A stretch of 64,000 nucleotides of DNA from Tetmemena sp. SeJ-2015 (Eukaryota > Ciliophora > Spirotrichea > Sporadotrichida > Oxytrichidae). The notes beneath the pieces were generated by a model. The model did no database searches and was not told where the DNA came from. It worked only from the letters and a program-made list of their open reading frames with translations. The position numbers and the translations under genes are program-made. Shown one piece after another: positions 43,943 through 56,693 of the stretch. Each line of letters begins with the position of its first letter. Within the stretch, counting starts at the first letter, position 1. Location of the stretch: positions 1 to 64,000 of the forward strand of contig JAJKFJ010020715.1 in the NCBI GenBank assembly GCA_027382625.1, read 5' to 3'.

Positions 43943-45595
43943 TCACTGCCTCATACTCTGTAGGATGAAATCCTCTATTCTATTCTTCTTAGTCTGCATT
44001 TGAGAGACCTCACTCTTCAGCTCTGCCACCTCGTCTGCCAAGTTGCTTTTAATCAGCTTTCAAAATTAGAATGATCAAATGTTTTTAATATGATTTATAT
44101 GAGCTCCTGATTTTCAAGATCATAACTTAGCTATTCCAGTATCTGTGACTGGTAAAGTTCCTTTTACTCTGCCTCCTCCTTTTCTATCTCTAGCAACTCC
44201 ATTCTTAATAATCTATTTCTACTTCTAACATTCACAAATGTGTGTATTCTCTTCTTGATGAGTTGCTTTTGCTTGCTGAGTTGTATATATCTGCGCTTGA
44301 AATCCTCAGCCTGTTCATCAAGATCTTTGTTCTTGATCCGCATCTGCTCGTAGCTAAACTTTAAGTCTGTCTTTTGCTTCATCAACTGCTCTGCCGCATC
44401 CAACTGCATCTTCTAAACTATTATTATGTAAAACTTAAATGCAAATATAGATTCATAGCTAGTTAGTTTATTGCGACTGGTACTCCCTAAATTGCTCCTT
44501 TTGGCGATCGATCTCTTTGTTAAGCTCAATCACGCGATCTTGATCTTCCATGGCTTGCCTGTAAAGAGCGTTGAAGTCTCTCTTTTCACCAGTAGCTGAA
44601 GACTTCCCCTACTTCTTAAGAGTCTCCTCGTGCTCAAGGCATCTAAATTAAATCCAATTTTAAGCTAATATAATAATCTTTTGTAAAGGATATCTAAAGT
44701 CTTGGTGAACTTGAGTTTCTCAGTTTGAGTTTGTTCTTGTATGTTAACCTGTAGTCTCTCTATCTCATCCTCAGATCTTTGAATTGCATTTCTTTACTAC
44801 TCATAGTTTTTGCGCATATGCTCTTTCGCCTCCCTTGCCTCAGCTAAGCTTTTCTCCTCTACAAAAACACATAAACATATAATTCCATGAATATATATCT
44901 TATTAGCTAACTTACATTTGGTACTAATAACTTTGTGCTCCTTCAATCTGCGCTTGGAGTCTTCTATCAGCTTATGAGTTTTCTCGTTGCTCTCTCTAAG
45001 CAGTTCCAGCTGCTGAATAAGTCTTTGGAAATTATTGAAAGCCCTTGACTTCAAGTCCTCATCAATCATGTGCTTTGCTCCCTCGTATACTCTAATTAGT
45101 ATTTCCTATGTGGAATTAACATTTCAGTTATACTGAATCATGATTGACTACTGGAGGCTGCTAGATAGCTTGAGCGATCTTCTGCTTGTTGATATTTTAA
45201 AACTGAATGATTCTAGACTCCAGCATGTGGACATGCTTCAGGATGTGGTCTGTGGTTGTGTTACTAGTAACTTGCAGTCGATAGTTGTTAACAAGTATAG
45301 AAGCAGGGTCGATGGGTACTGGATTACTATTTGCGCCACTGACTTGCATCTGAGAGAGACTTATGCTTTCCTCTAAGTCTGGCTTGGTGGAGGCAGCTAC
45401 TTTCTGCTCTCTCAGGAAGTACTGTATGTTGGGGAAGTTTGGATCAGTGAGCACGATTGGGTTTGACTCCGCACTCAGCTTAGCAAGGAACTCAGCCGAT
45501 AGGTTGAAATCAGCAGAGAGCTTTTCAAGATCTGTCTGGCCGCTATGGCTGCTACTCTTTTTGGCACTCTTGCTCTACTGAATTTATTACTCCAT
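43943..45595 (-). CDS. Coiled-coil protein, unidentified
   Basis: ATG 45595. A Ser/Gln-rich start and a segment with LEKLSADFNLSAEFLAKLSA and SNPIVLTDPNFPNIQYFLRE lead to a nearly continuous coiled coil: FNNFQRLIQQLELLRESNEK, HKLIEDSKRRLKEHKV, REAKEHMRKNYEQQRNAIQR, DQDRVIELNKEIDRQKEQFR, AAEQLMKQKTDLKFSYEQMR, EDFKRRYIQLSKQKQLIKKR and ELKSEVSQMQTKK, ending at TGA 43943. Several introns interrupt it. The architecture suits an axonemal or basal-body coiled-coil protein, but I do not recognise the ortholog. Confidence 0.65.
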
Positions 45596-45752
45596 TACAA
45601 TATTATGATTTGATTAATTATTTAAAGAATTTAACTTAAACATACATTGAACGATCAGTGTTATTTAATGTAGGGAAATGCGGTAATTATTTAATAAATA
45701 GCAAACTCATCCATCATATCGATTAATAAGTAAGAGATAATTATCAACAACA

Positions 45753-47918
45753 ATGGCAGACTCATCAATAATAACTTCGCTCTGCTGGGTGTCCAGGGGC
45801 TTCGCAAAGACTGTGGTCGACGAGTATGAACCAACTCAGAAGGAACTTAAGGCATTCACTGAACTCAACCAGAAAGTGTAAGTTAAAGAAACCATTATAG
45901 AGAAGATACTTTGAAAAGAGAAAGGATAATTAGCTTAAAGACTATCATGAGTCTTAGCATGATGATCTATGCTATCTGTCAAAGTCTATAGAGATAGGAG
46001 ATTAACAATATTGCTATAGGAAGGGTCAGAACAAGGAACTCATGGAGATGACTAAGGAAATCGTGAACAACATGGATAACCTGAATCTGGATAAGTACGA
46101 CGAGGAGGAGAGTGATCTTGTATTCACCTCCGAATTGAAGATGCTGAAAGAGGGAGGAGCAGACCAGCAGATGGAAGATGACTAAGACGATATTGAGGAA
46201 GGCTCAGATGAGTCAGTCTCCTCGTTTGGAGATGATCCCGAGGGAGGAGCAGTCTCTAAGAACAGAAGAGACAACTACCCAGATTCAATCTCAATCAAAC
46301 TTAAGTAGGGATTAATAGTAGATGTGCTTGAGGACTCTGAAGAGGAGAAGGAAGATTATACCATTAGAAAGAGCGATGCAGTGATAGTGGCAGCCACCGC
46401 AGAAAATGATTACTCTAATCTGGAGGTGTACTTGTACGATCACAAGACTTCTGACTTGTACGTTCATCACGAGATCATCCTCAGTTCCTATCCACTTTGC
46501 ATGGAGTGGCTACACTCTCTTGGAGGACAGTAGTGCAACTACATGGTTGTGGGAACTTTCTTGCCTGAGATAAACGCCTACATTATAATTGAGAAGGAGT
46601 TCAAATTTGAGAAGTAGTTTAGAGGTATGGGACCTAAACACTGAGGACTGCGAGCCAGTATTTACACTTGGAGGCTTAGGTGAAGGAAATGAGGGCCAGA
46701 GCAAAAAAAAGAAGAAGAAGGCTCTCATCAATCAATTCAGTAAGACAGCACAGCAGTCGTTCAATCCTGAATCCCACACCGATGCAGTTAAATGAAACAC
46801 ACTTCTAATACGTTGAAGTTAATAAGTTATGACTCTTTCAGTAAATCCCTTCCAGAGTGAGTACCTCGCTTCTGGTTCAGCAGACTGCACAGTCCGTATA
46901 TGGGATCTTGAGGAGCAAGTTTGCAAGGCCACCTTCGCTAATCTTCATAAGAACAAAGTGCAAGTGTAATTAATCTATGATCACTCAAATTCATTTAAAT
47001 AGTTGTTAGATGGAACAAGAAGAACGAATAAGTACTCCTTACTGGAGGTTATGATAGAGTGCTCAATGTAGTTGATGTGTAAATGTAAAATTTGTATTTT
47101 GATGAGAAGATGTGAGACAGACCCCACTTGGAGAAGGTGCCATGAAATTCAGATTAAAGAAAGAGCACAAGGACTATTTTATAACACTATCTAATTGTTA
47201 CAAATCATTTATTAATTATAGACTTGGAAACTGCTCAGTGGCACCCTCACTACGAACACAATTTCATCATCTCAACTGAGAGTGGAATCGTCATTGGCTA
47301 TGATAAACAAAGATACCTATGCATTAATTTTTTCCGAATATAGAATACCTTCGTTTACTAGGAAACCTGGTGAAGCAGTATTTGAGTTCTAAGCTCATGA
47401 AAAGTCTTGCACTAATATAAACTTGTCGCACCACGTACCAAACATGCTCGCACTTGCTCCCTTGATGAGTATGTTAAGATTTGGGACATTCATTATCTAA
47501 TTTCTTATCTTCCTTATTCATACAATCATTTGCAATTGCTGCAGCAGGACAACCTAAGCTTGTGGGCTATAGAAAGATGAACATGGGTGAACTCTTTTCA
47601 CTTTCCTACTACCAAGACATCCCTTGGGTACTAGCAGCTGGAGGTTCCAAGGGTGAGCTTGCAGTTTGGGACACAGAGGAGAATGATAAGATTAAGGAGC
47701 ACTTCACTCCCTTCCTTGACAAGAGATATGTCTCAGAAAACGCTGAAGAGGAGGAGGAAGAAGAAAAAGACATGGAAGATGACGAAGATGATGAGGAAGA
47801 GAAGAAACAGAGTAAGAAGGCAAGCAGCAAAGCCAGTGGGAGCAGTAAAGACGCAAAGAAGAAGAAAGCTGTCGCCCAAGTGCAATCAATCAACAAGGTA
47901 AAGAAGCATAAAAAGTGA
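45753..47918 (+). CDS. PWP1: PWP1-like WD-repeat protein
   Basis: Periodic tryptophan protein 1 is a nucleolar WD40 protein involved in rRNA synthesis and ribosome biogenesis. From ATG 45753: ITSLCWVSRGFAKTVVDEYE (family: VTCVAWVRxGVAKxxP), an acidic stretch with the LDKYDEE motif, DVLEDSEEEKEDYTIRKSDA, DYSNLEVYLYDHKTSDLYVH, HEIILSSYPLCMEWLHSLGG, IEVWDLNTEDCEPVFTLGGL followed by a Lys run, YLASGSADCTVRIWDLEEQV, PHYEHNFIISTESGIVIGYD, LAPLDEYVKIWDI, KLVGYRKMNMGELFSLSYYQ and a C-terminal WAAGGSKG..VWD repeat. The tail is strongly acidic, then Lys/Ser-rich. The PWP1-specific N-terminus and EVWDL..EPVFTLG block make the call secure. Introns and IESs occur at about 45.88-46.02, 46.57-46.62, 46.80 and 46.97-47.3 kb. 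Confidence 0.9.
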
Positions 47919-48095
47919 AAAAGCACTCGAGTACTATGAAAGGGAAACCAGCTTTCCTGCTTAATTAACTCTACTATTTAATTATCTTTCGTTAGGATAC
48001 ACAAATTTTGACTTACTTTCTCCTTCTCAAATAAGTATTCCAAGTATAAAGTAGAAAGCACCCTTTTAAAACTTTCAATTACTCACACTTGCTAT

Positions 48096-49185
48096 AGGAA
48101 GAACAGACTAATCTCTGAAATAAAGCAACTGAATGACTCTTATGCTCGCAACCCTCAGTATACAGAGGACTTCCGCAAGCGCTACGCTTGGACTGTGATT
48201 CAGTTGTAGGCGACTAATTCAATCATAGAACCTGTGCTGCTTATGTTTAGGTACCGCTAGATTAAACCCGAATATCAACCAATCTACGAAAAGGATACAA
48301 GGTTCACCTCTCAGAGTCATAGAACGAAATAACTTATATACTCTATATCTTTGTTAATCATTAAAGGCCAAATGGATTGATGGAATCTCTCGATGACTAG
48401 ATTGACCTGACCCCTGAAGAAAGAGAATACCTAAGGAAGGTGTACTCATGCCAAAAAGGAGAGGAATTAGTGGACACAAGCTCATACTTCCAAGCTCATG
48501 ACCTCCACAAACTTGATGATGAACTCATCGTTAAGAAAGACTTATAGACTAACTGCACTACTGTAAGCTTGAAACATCTATCTATATACTATTCTCTATA
48601 GTTCGATGAGGAAGTGTACAAAGCCTTGGATGCGTCAGTTCCTCACGGGAATGAAGAATCCTCAGATCATGAAATGAATGGAGGAGGAGATGATCATCTA
48701 GCTCAAAATGGGGATGGCAATAATGGAGTTGACTATGACTCTCTGCCGAGTACAGTGATGATGGCTTAAGAGTTCGCTTCTATATTGACTGCTCTTCAGC
48801 ACTATTTCAAAGTGTTGATGCCAGCTCTGGCACCTGAGGAAAGCAAGTTTTTCCAGAACGCTTAAGAAGAGCTGGAGAGGGTCAGAGGAACAATCAAGCA
48901 TGAGGAAACTGAGGAGGAGCAAAAAGAGATAGCTAGCTTAAAATAACTCTCTGCCGCAGATGATTAAAGAGAAGAGAAGTTTGCTAGACTCAGTAATTCA
49001 AAAGTGCATTCAAATGAATGATGAACACATAAGAGGCAGTATTGACACAGTCAAAAGCCAAATTAAGAATGAAAATGAAGATATCAAATCTGAACTTTTA
49101 TTCCTATTTGTTTAATTAACGAAAAATATATGCTTAATAAATTTGGAGGCATTTATAAAGTAAACTGATATTTACAATAATAACT
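48096..49185 (+). CDS. Unidentified charged protein
   Basis: A clear coding region follows an AG acceptor at about 48096: NRLISEIKQLNDSYARNPQY, RYAWTVIQLQATNSIIEPVL, MFRYRQIKPEYQPIYEKD, then, after a short gap, QIDLTPEEREYLRKVYSCQK, SSYFQAHDLHKLDDELIVKK, an acidic Gly/Asn-rich linker, ASILTALQHYFKVLMPALAP and EETEEEQKEIASLKQLSAAD. The frame slips near 48970 and continues SVIQKCIQMNDEHIRGSIDT. I do not recognise the family. The first exon is not identified. Confidence 0.55.
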
Positions 49186-49342
49186 CTTTTTAAAAATTTT
49201 AAAGGTGGAAGGGCAGATTATCTATATGACTTTTTCGTAAAAAAGACCCAGAGGTCAAAAAATTTATAACCGTAAAATACTCCTGATTCAAAATATTTTT
49301 ATAGTGAGTATACTATAAAAGATATTTGGATCATTTGCCTAA

Positions 49343-49672
49343 AATGGAAAATTTATTGATCTGGTGCTCAAATTATCTTGCTGAAATACTATAAATGGGT
49401 CATCTCTATTTCTCAAAAGTAAAAGCATTTGAGAAATAGGAAAATGATGTCTGTAATAAAACAGTGGCCTTATATGTGTGCATTGAACATAATTTAAATT
49501 AAAAATGAATTGATGAACTTTAGTTAGCCAACTTGGCTTTAACAAAGAAAATATCAGAAGAATTAAAGAGCCTCCAAGGGAAGCTCTATTAAAAGGTAAA
49601 TGCAATCCAATACAGTGAAAATGAAATCAGGAAAGGACCCAATAATCACTATCAAAATAAATTCAATCAATG
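49343..49672 (+). CDS. Small open frame, unidentified
   Basis: An ATG at about 49343 opens a Gln-recoded frame (LLIWCSNYLAEILQMGHLYF; YVCIEHNLNQK) to TGA at about 49508, followed in another frame by a helical, charged segment (LALTKKISEELKSLQGKLYQ) to about 49672. The two may be joined by a short excision. No family recognised; flanked by AT-rich DNA. Confidence 0.3.
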
Positions 49673-49962
49673 AGCCAAAGCAGTAGCAACAGTTATTAAG
49701 TTCTCTTTAAGCTAAACCACAGCTATAAGATGACTTTCCTAATTTAAAGATATCTATCTATTCATACACACACACAATTAGTTCAAAAACTTATAGTAAA
49801 TCTTAAAGCTTTAGATTTTTTGCGCAATTTATCCTTTTACTGGGTACTGAAAATGGAAAAAGTAATTTAATCTTTTTTCTTAAAAGTAATTGGAATATGT
49901 ATATATATAGCAAGATACTAAATCTCGCTCAAGACACAGTCTCGCATCTCTCGCTTCTAAAG

Positions 49963-52900
49963 TCATAACTCTGCTATCCAATGAGAGCTCCTATACCTGA
50001 TCCTGCGAAAGCTTGCACCCATCATATTTCCATGGTTTGAGTTCCCATGATCTAAGAATCCTCCTAGAGCAGAAGCGAGAGGACCTACTGAACCTGCTCC
50101 TCCTATCTTTCCGCTTTTAACTCTTTTCTTCTGAGCTCCGATTGTAAAGGAAGAGGGAATTCCATTTGAGGATGCTCTCTGTGCTGCAGAACTTAAATAT
50201 TTCTACCCTTCCCCAGAGGATATGTGAGAGCTCATGGCTAGGAAGGAACCTGGATGATCATTCTCATAAAAAATAATATTAAAGCGCATTTAAACAAAAG
50301 AAAATACTCATGATTAGCTAATCCATTTTGGTTTACTTTCGAAGACAAGAAGTTTCTTGGAGGACTCTAGTGGGACAAGTTTTTGCCAACACTGCGGTTT
50401 CCAGAATTAATTCGCTCATAATAAATACTTTATCTTATTTTAAAAAATTGATATTCTGAGGCTTAATCTTCGATTGCCCAAGCTTGGTTAGGGCGCTCAA
50501 TGGAGCTGCACCAATTAGTTGATTCTTGGAGGTTTATCTCTTTTTGTCCATGAGTATGGATGTAGCAGTGTCTTCTTCAGTAGGTGCTCTTCCGGTACTC
50601 TTGATTGAGTTGTATCTCTTGCTTACTTGAGATTGATTAGCCTGGCTCAGATTTTAACTCAGCTATTGCTATTAAAGGGAGTGGAATTGAGCTGCAGCCT
50701 AGGATTGGAGCTAAGAATTAGTTGTGCCTGTGAGACTACTATGAACCCAGGAACCTGCAGAAGGGTTACTCATTTAAGCTGAAGAAGGCTTTGCCAAAAG
50801 AGGCTTATTGCTATTCAGTCTCGAAATGCTTCCATTATTTTGGGTGTTCAAGTTCGAGTAATGAGCAGGATTTTCATTCTACAGGAAAGTGAGATGGGAT
50901 TAGAAGGGCTGTGTTCCCATTAAGTGCTATTAGGGCTACTGCTATTTATCTTTAGCAATCTTAATTTTCTTTCCTTGAGAGAGCTGGTTTTAAATTTGCA
51001 AGTTCTGCTGCAAGATTTAACTTTGCTGTTGCGACTACTATATATTAGAAGAACTAGTTTGGGATGGCATTTAAAATTCAAAAAATCATTTGGTGAGCAT
51101 TTAACTAGAATAGATCCTTTATTGAGAAGGATTAGTGAGGGAGGTGATAGGATGAGCTTAAGTTCTAGATGCCTCTGCTGCCTTTTGATTGATTCTCCCG
51201 ATAACATTATTTATCTCTATCTCTAAAGGAAAAATAATAAATCAAACTTAAGGTCTACTTACTCATTTAAGAAGTTGGCTTTGTTCTGAGCTTCGCACTC
51301 TGCTTGATATGATTAGATATCTGCATGGGTTTGAACAACTCAGTCTGATTTTGCTAGTTACTATTGAAGTTTGAACTAAAAACACCTCCATGGTTGAAAT
51401 TGCTGCTGCCACCACCTATGGCTGCAGCTAGATTGGTCTTTTGTCTTGACTTAGATGAACTTATCTTTTAGGAGCTTTTCTGCCTCACTTTTCTTAGTAG
51501 AAGAACCTGTGTTGAGGATGAAGTTATTCACATTCAATCTGTTCTCTTTAGACTTTTTATTTGAGTTCATAGTGTAAACTCTTTAGTCTTAAGTGTCACC
51601 TTAAGTGAGTAAGATACCCTCATTGAAAGTTGAGTAGTTATAATCTGGTTAAGTTTCCAGATGAGTCATCAAAATCTGATCCAAAGCATGGCTATTATAC
51701 TCGATATAGAAATTTTAAACAAGAATCAATCTTCTCAATTTTAAAGATATTTGAAGGTCCATTTTTAGAGCTCGCTCCAACTCCAGTCTAAGACTTCTAT
51801 CTCGATTTTTGAATATTATTAGAGGAATATTTAGATGAAGAGATGCTGTTTGTCTTTTTATGAGCAACCTTAGTGCTTGCATCTCCTCTTTCAACACTCT
51901 TGCCTTGTGTATTTGTTAGTCTTTTCTGCAAACTTTGGCCTCTTTCTCTGCTCTGCTCTAGTTGATTTAACTGTGCTTGATAAGTCAAAAGACTCTTGTA
52001 GTCCAGGCTAGAGAGATTTGTAACTTTATTTGCTGTTCTCTCTCCATTCTTAGAGATTATAGAATTTGGAGACTGACTTTTAATCTTCTTAATTGCAGAA
52101 GTGGGACGTGAGGCATTTTGTGAGTTCATACCAGCTGTGGTGCAATGGCTAGCAGGAGCATTTGATTACTTAGCTATATTTGCAAAGCCTGCAATCTTTG
52201 CCTGTTAGTTTGCATCAGCAAAAATGCTTCCTCCCATTTAAGGAGCTCTTGCCTAATTGGATTAGAAGCTAAGAATGGGATTGGTAGATTAAGAGGCGTT
52301 AGGCTAAACACTTTGTCCATATTTAGGATCAACGGTGTTGCCTCTAGCTTGCAATCCACTGCCATAATTTTACTTTTTGACATTAATTTTCATCTTCTTG
52401 ACTGCATTTTATTAAGACAATTTAGAGCTGGTTGATTTACTCGTGTTGTTGACGATGCTAGAGTATATACTTTAAATCTGGTTGATGCTCTTATCGCCTT
52501 TATAACAAAAATAAGAGAAAAATTGACTTAAAATTATATTTCTCATCTACAATAAAGTGAGTAGATCCACTCACCACGATTTTCGGTGCTGCTGTTCCAT
52601 TCACAGAAGTCTTAGTTACTCTTTGGCTCTAGCCATCTCTAAGTGTATTACTACCTTTGTTCTCATAGATGCTTTTGCTGTACTAGGTTCTTGAATGACT
52701 TCCAAACTAATTCAAGACTGAGCCACCACCAACTCCATTTATTCCATGATTTTAGCCCTGGTAGAAACTCTTTAGCATCTGCTAGATCTAATCGTGCTTA
52801 ATTTAGCTTCCTCCTGCTCCTTGAGTGCTTCTTCCACTCATTCCTATGTTCTTATTTCTCAGACTAGCACTTTAAACCCCTCCATTAAGGTTATTTAAGC

Positions 52901-55133
52901 CGATGCTTGCTCCACTTCCTATCTGGTTGAGTGAATGCGTTTTGTTATGCACTGTTGATGAATTCACGCCTTGAGCCAAAGCGTTGGCAGCATTTATAGA
53001 TTAGCTGACTCCTATATTTGCAGTATTTTGAGATTAAGAGTTGTTTCTCTTCTTGCTCTTAGAATTAGTTGATGAAGTGCGTTTATTGCTCAGCTTTTCA
53101 GTACCTTTCTTGAACTTGAATACGTTTGGTTGTTGTTGGCTTAGCATTTGCTGTTACTAATGCAGTTGTAACTAGCGTGCCTAGATATTTTACAAAAGCT
53201 GATGATTGGGTTGGCTTTGAATATGATGAGAGCTTCTGAGGATTTTATTAGCCGCCTCATGATCTCTAAGTTGCTAGTTCATAAGCATCTGGCTCAAAGA
53301 TAGCATGTTAGTAACATCGTTATTACTGTGCGCAGTGAGTGGTATGTTTGATCTCTAATCGAAAGTGTTGAGTTGGTTATGCTATTGTTGTTGGTTTGAA
53401 GTAATTCCGAAGGGTCCTTGAATTAGATTAACCTTTGCCTTTTGAGGTTTAGCTGATGGGTAAAGAGACTCTGCATTTGAATTGAAGAACATATCGTATT
53501 CTTGCTACCTCTTGCGATTAACTTTGCCACTGTGGCCCACCTCTGCCTCTGTCACACAAATCTAATGCAAACAAAATTTAATTTAACTTAAATCTGGGAC
53601 TTCTTTTCTCCAGGGTTAGCAAGCAGATTCTTGAGCACATTAGATTTCCTTAAAAAGAAAAAAAAACGATTTCCCCTTCTGCTTCTTATGATCAGCAACT
53701 TAGGGGCGTGAATTTATAATTTCGAGCATGTCTTATCTTTTAGAGTCTTCAATCCCTCCATCAGAGAGGAACTCCAATTACTATTTTCCTGATCTGGAGT
53801 TTAAGTCATTGCTACCATAAAAGTGGAAGCTATTGTAAATTCCCTCCTCTGTCACTAGGTTATTCTCTGTTGGTAGAACTCTCCCAGCATAATTCAAAAT
53901 TGAAGAAGGATAAATTTGATAAGGCTCTTTGATGGCTTTTACTTTAGCAGGGAGCACAGAATGGACAACGTTTCTAGTATATAAAATATTTTTATGATTG
54001 TGTAAGAAATGAAAAAGATTTCCTTATAAGGTAATTCTTTCCTTAGTTAAATTATAGAATTGGTTAGAGATAAAGAAGGTAATTATCTTTTCTAATTAAA
54101 ATCAATCTTATGATTATAAATTATAAGTATTGTTGGAGTTGTTGATGTGCCTCATTTGATCCTCCCTCTACTTTCTATTTGAGGATTTGACTGAGTCTCT
54201 AACTTCCATCTGCATGGGTAAATTTTAGTCGCCTAAATTTTCCTTGAACTCGCTTCTGCTCTGCTGAACTACTGATTGAGTCTGATTATTGCTAAGACTG
54301 TGTACAGACTCTACTACGGCCGCAGCAGCTGCTGGAGGCTCTTGCTTCATGGATCCCTTAGAAGAATGAAAGCCATTCGACTGAGAAGACTGGCTGTTGA
54401 CTGCTGCTTAAGATCTGAGAACCACACCTCCTTCCTAAGAGAGTCTAGATTCATCGTGCACTGGTCTCCTTTGATTCAAGAGGGAGTTTTATGAATCCCT
54501 GATTGACTATTCCCTTCTATGGCCGCCTTCACTTGACTATCTTGTATGCTGCCTTCTCTATGCTTCCTGCTCTTAAGCAATCTACTGCTTAATTCTTTCT
54601 TCCTCAGCTGCTTCGGCTGCTTCCCTCTCCTTCTCTCTTTAGATTTCTTCTTCAATCACTTGATCTATGATGACTCTCTTCTTCTGTAGGCGTTTGAGTC
54701 TCCTCACCATTTCTAGGAACTCAAAGTGAGCCCCTGTCTCCGGGCAGTTGTACTTATCCATTTGAGAATTGTTCTGATTATAATCCCTGGGGTCATTCTC
54801 ATCATACTTAGTCATCAAGTGAATGCCATTGTAGCGATTTACATCCCCTTCATCTCCATTAGCCAAATATATCTCAGCTAAGTCATCACAGTAATCTTCA
54901 AAATATCTAAGAATAGTATAGATGGATGAATGATGATGATTGATATATTAAGTTGAATCTGAATCCACGTCTCTTTAAATTATCTCTCCATCTTCGTCTT
55001 CAAAGAAGTGCTCCTTGTTAAATTCCTCCTGGGCATAGCTCTGATTTATGAACTGCACATCCCCTCTCGGCACCTACGAGTCATCACTCTAATCTCCGTC
55101 ATCCCCAAGCAGATACGATGAATAAATAAGCAT
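49963..55133 (-). CDS. Large Ser/Asn/Gln-rich protein with N-terminal coiled coil
   Basis: ATG 55133: an acidic N-terminus (DDGDQSDDSQVPRGDVQFIN; EFNKEHFFEDEDGEI), FEFLEMVRRLKRLQKKRVII, then a charged helix (DQVIEEEIQREKEREAAEAA). Thereafter low complexity: AAAAVVESVHSLSNNQTQSV, TSNQQQHNQLNTFD, NSKSKKRNNS, NASRPTSAIKKIKSQSPNSI, KSLLTYQAQLNQLEQSRERG and TIGAQKKRVKSGKIGG near the C-terminus; TGA at 49963. One short ordered-looking block is MDKVFSLTPLNLPIPFL near 52.3 kb. Many frame changes mean many small introns or IESs, and I cannot exclude two adjacent genes. No domain recognised. Confidence 0.55.
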
Positions 55134-55237
55134 ACATACTAGGAAGAGTGAGAAAGGTGTGAGTAGTTTTGAGGAAGGGAGGGAAAGTAATAAATTAAAT
55201 ATTTGATTATCGTTTCCCGAGGAAAGAATCTTTGTAA

Positions 55238-56642
55238 ATGTCAGCCAAGACAGCCACGGTCACCAACCTCAAACCCAAAAACTTTTCCTCCAGCTCCTTT
55301 GGATTGCAATCTGGAATCGACCCTCGTCATCAGCCTTCACTCCAGTAGGCCTCCTCATCGGTCAGGAAGAGAGATTCCAAAAGGCAAACTACGCTTAATA
55401 ATCCATATAGATAGATGTTATGAACTAAGTTTAGCAGAAATAGGAGCAGCCGGAGAATAATTAGGCTCGATTGCTTGAGTACTACAACGACTTGAAGACC
55501 ATCTAAGAAAACAAGGAACTCCCTAGCAGGCAGGTCTACCTCAGAAGAATCGGACTAACGCTAGTTAATCTGCGAATGGACTTAGAACTTTATAAGTACC
55601 CTATTCTGCAATCGATAGAGGAGACTTCAAAGATTATGTTGATGAACGAGTTTGAACTGCTGTATTGGTATGACCTCATGCACACCTACCTCAGAAATCT
55701 GAAGCCAGGCGCTACTTTCTCAGCAGAATCAGCTCGACTCTTCTTCTTCTAGTGCGCTATGTTCGTCAAACGCTTCCTCTATCAGTAATAGAAAGCGCTT
55801 GAGGTTTCTGAAGTCAATTTTTCAAAATTCATCTTCATAGTTAATTCAAATATGCATGAAGAGCATTTGAAGCGCCTCTACTATCAGATTCAAAGTATCG
55901 AGGCGTATATTAAGGCCTACCATTATTCTGACTTTGATAAACACTACCGCACCTTTGACAGAAAGGAGTTGATCTTGCTGAACCCAGACTACGCTGGCCA
56001 GGGGCTAGGAGATAAGTTTCAGAATGACTTTGCAGAGACGTACGAGAGCTTCAGCTACCTGTACAACATAAACACTAGTGACCTTTAGAAGCTGTTCCTT
56101 GAGCTGAGGAAGCCTTTTGAAGTGGATGAGAAGGAGAACATCATAGACTATAACTGGCATGTGGACGGCATTCTCAAGAACTCGCAATCTTATAACAAAG
56201 AAGGCGCAGGGGAAAAAAAGGATTAGCAGGTAGCCAAGAAGATAGGTCTTGAGGATTAGATACAGGTATAGAAGGCATTACAGCAACAGTAGGCTAATGG
56301 AAAAGTTGTAGTTAATCCGAGCTAATAAGTTGGGTTTAATGGCAATAAAGCTAATATTTTGGGAAAATAAGTGAAATGGTTTGAAGAATAAGTTATAATT
56401 TTTGATTTAGCTAAATAAACTAGCTTAATTTCAACTTAAAAAGTAATTTGCGTTTTTTAGCTTTTTAAACCAAAAAGAAATAAGCAGCAGACAGCAAACT
56501 TTTATGGTAACCAAATTTAAAGTATAAATTAGTTAGCTTTCATAGCTAAGACTGGAGAATTGAAAAGCCCACCAAAAAAAAAACCAGTTACTCCGTTTAT
56601 TTAAACAAATCATAAATTCAAACATAAAATGCAAATTATTTC
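55238..56642 (+). CDS. Helical protein of unknown family
   Basis: ATG 55238. A Ser/Thr/Pro-rich N-terminus (VTNLKPKNFSSSSFGLQSGI) is followed, after one 53-bp IES, by a single uninterrupted frame of almost 1.2 kb: LLEYYNDLKTIQENKELPSR, LRRIGLTLVNLRMDLELYKY, SKIMLMNEFELLYWYDLMHT, FFFQCAMFVKRFLYQQQKAL, LKRLYYQIQSIEAYIKAYHY, SDFDKHYRTFDRKELILLNP, ETYESFSYLYNINTSDLQKL and a Gln-rich end; TGA at about 56640. The aromatic/helical core looks folded and conserved, but I cannot name it. In its lack of further breaks it contrasts with all neighbours. Confidence 0.65.
55397..55461 (+). other. IES, pointer AATAAT, body 53 bp
   Basis: AATAAT at 55397-55402 and 55456-55461, same phase. Joining yields Q-T-T-L-N-N-Q-A-R-L-L-E-Y-Y-N-D, entering the long frame. 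Confidence 0.8.
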
Positions 56643-56693
56643 ATAATTCAACAATTTATTAATTAATCATTGCTATTTTTTTCCATTCAATAA

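Noticed and set aside
47609..47926. A 105-codon minus-strand frame rich in Ser and Phe
   Set aside because: It is the antisense of the acidic and Lys-rich tail of PWP1.
50924..51226. A 100-codon plus-strand frame rich in Leu
   Set aside because: It is antisense to the long Ser/Asn/Gln-rich minus-strand gene.
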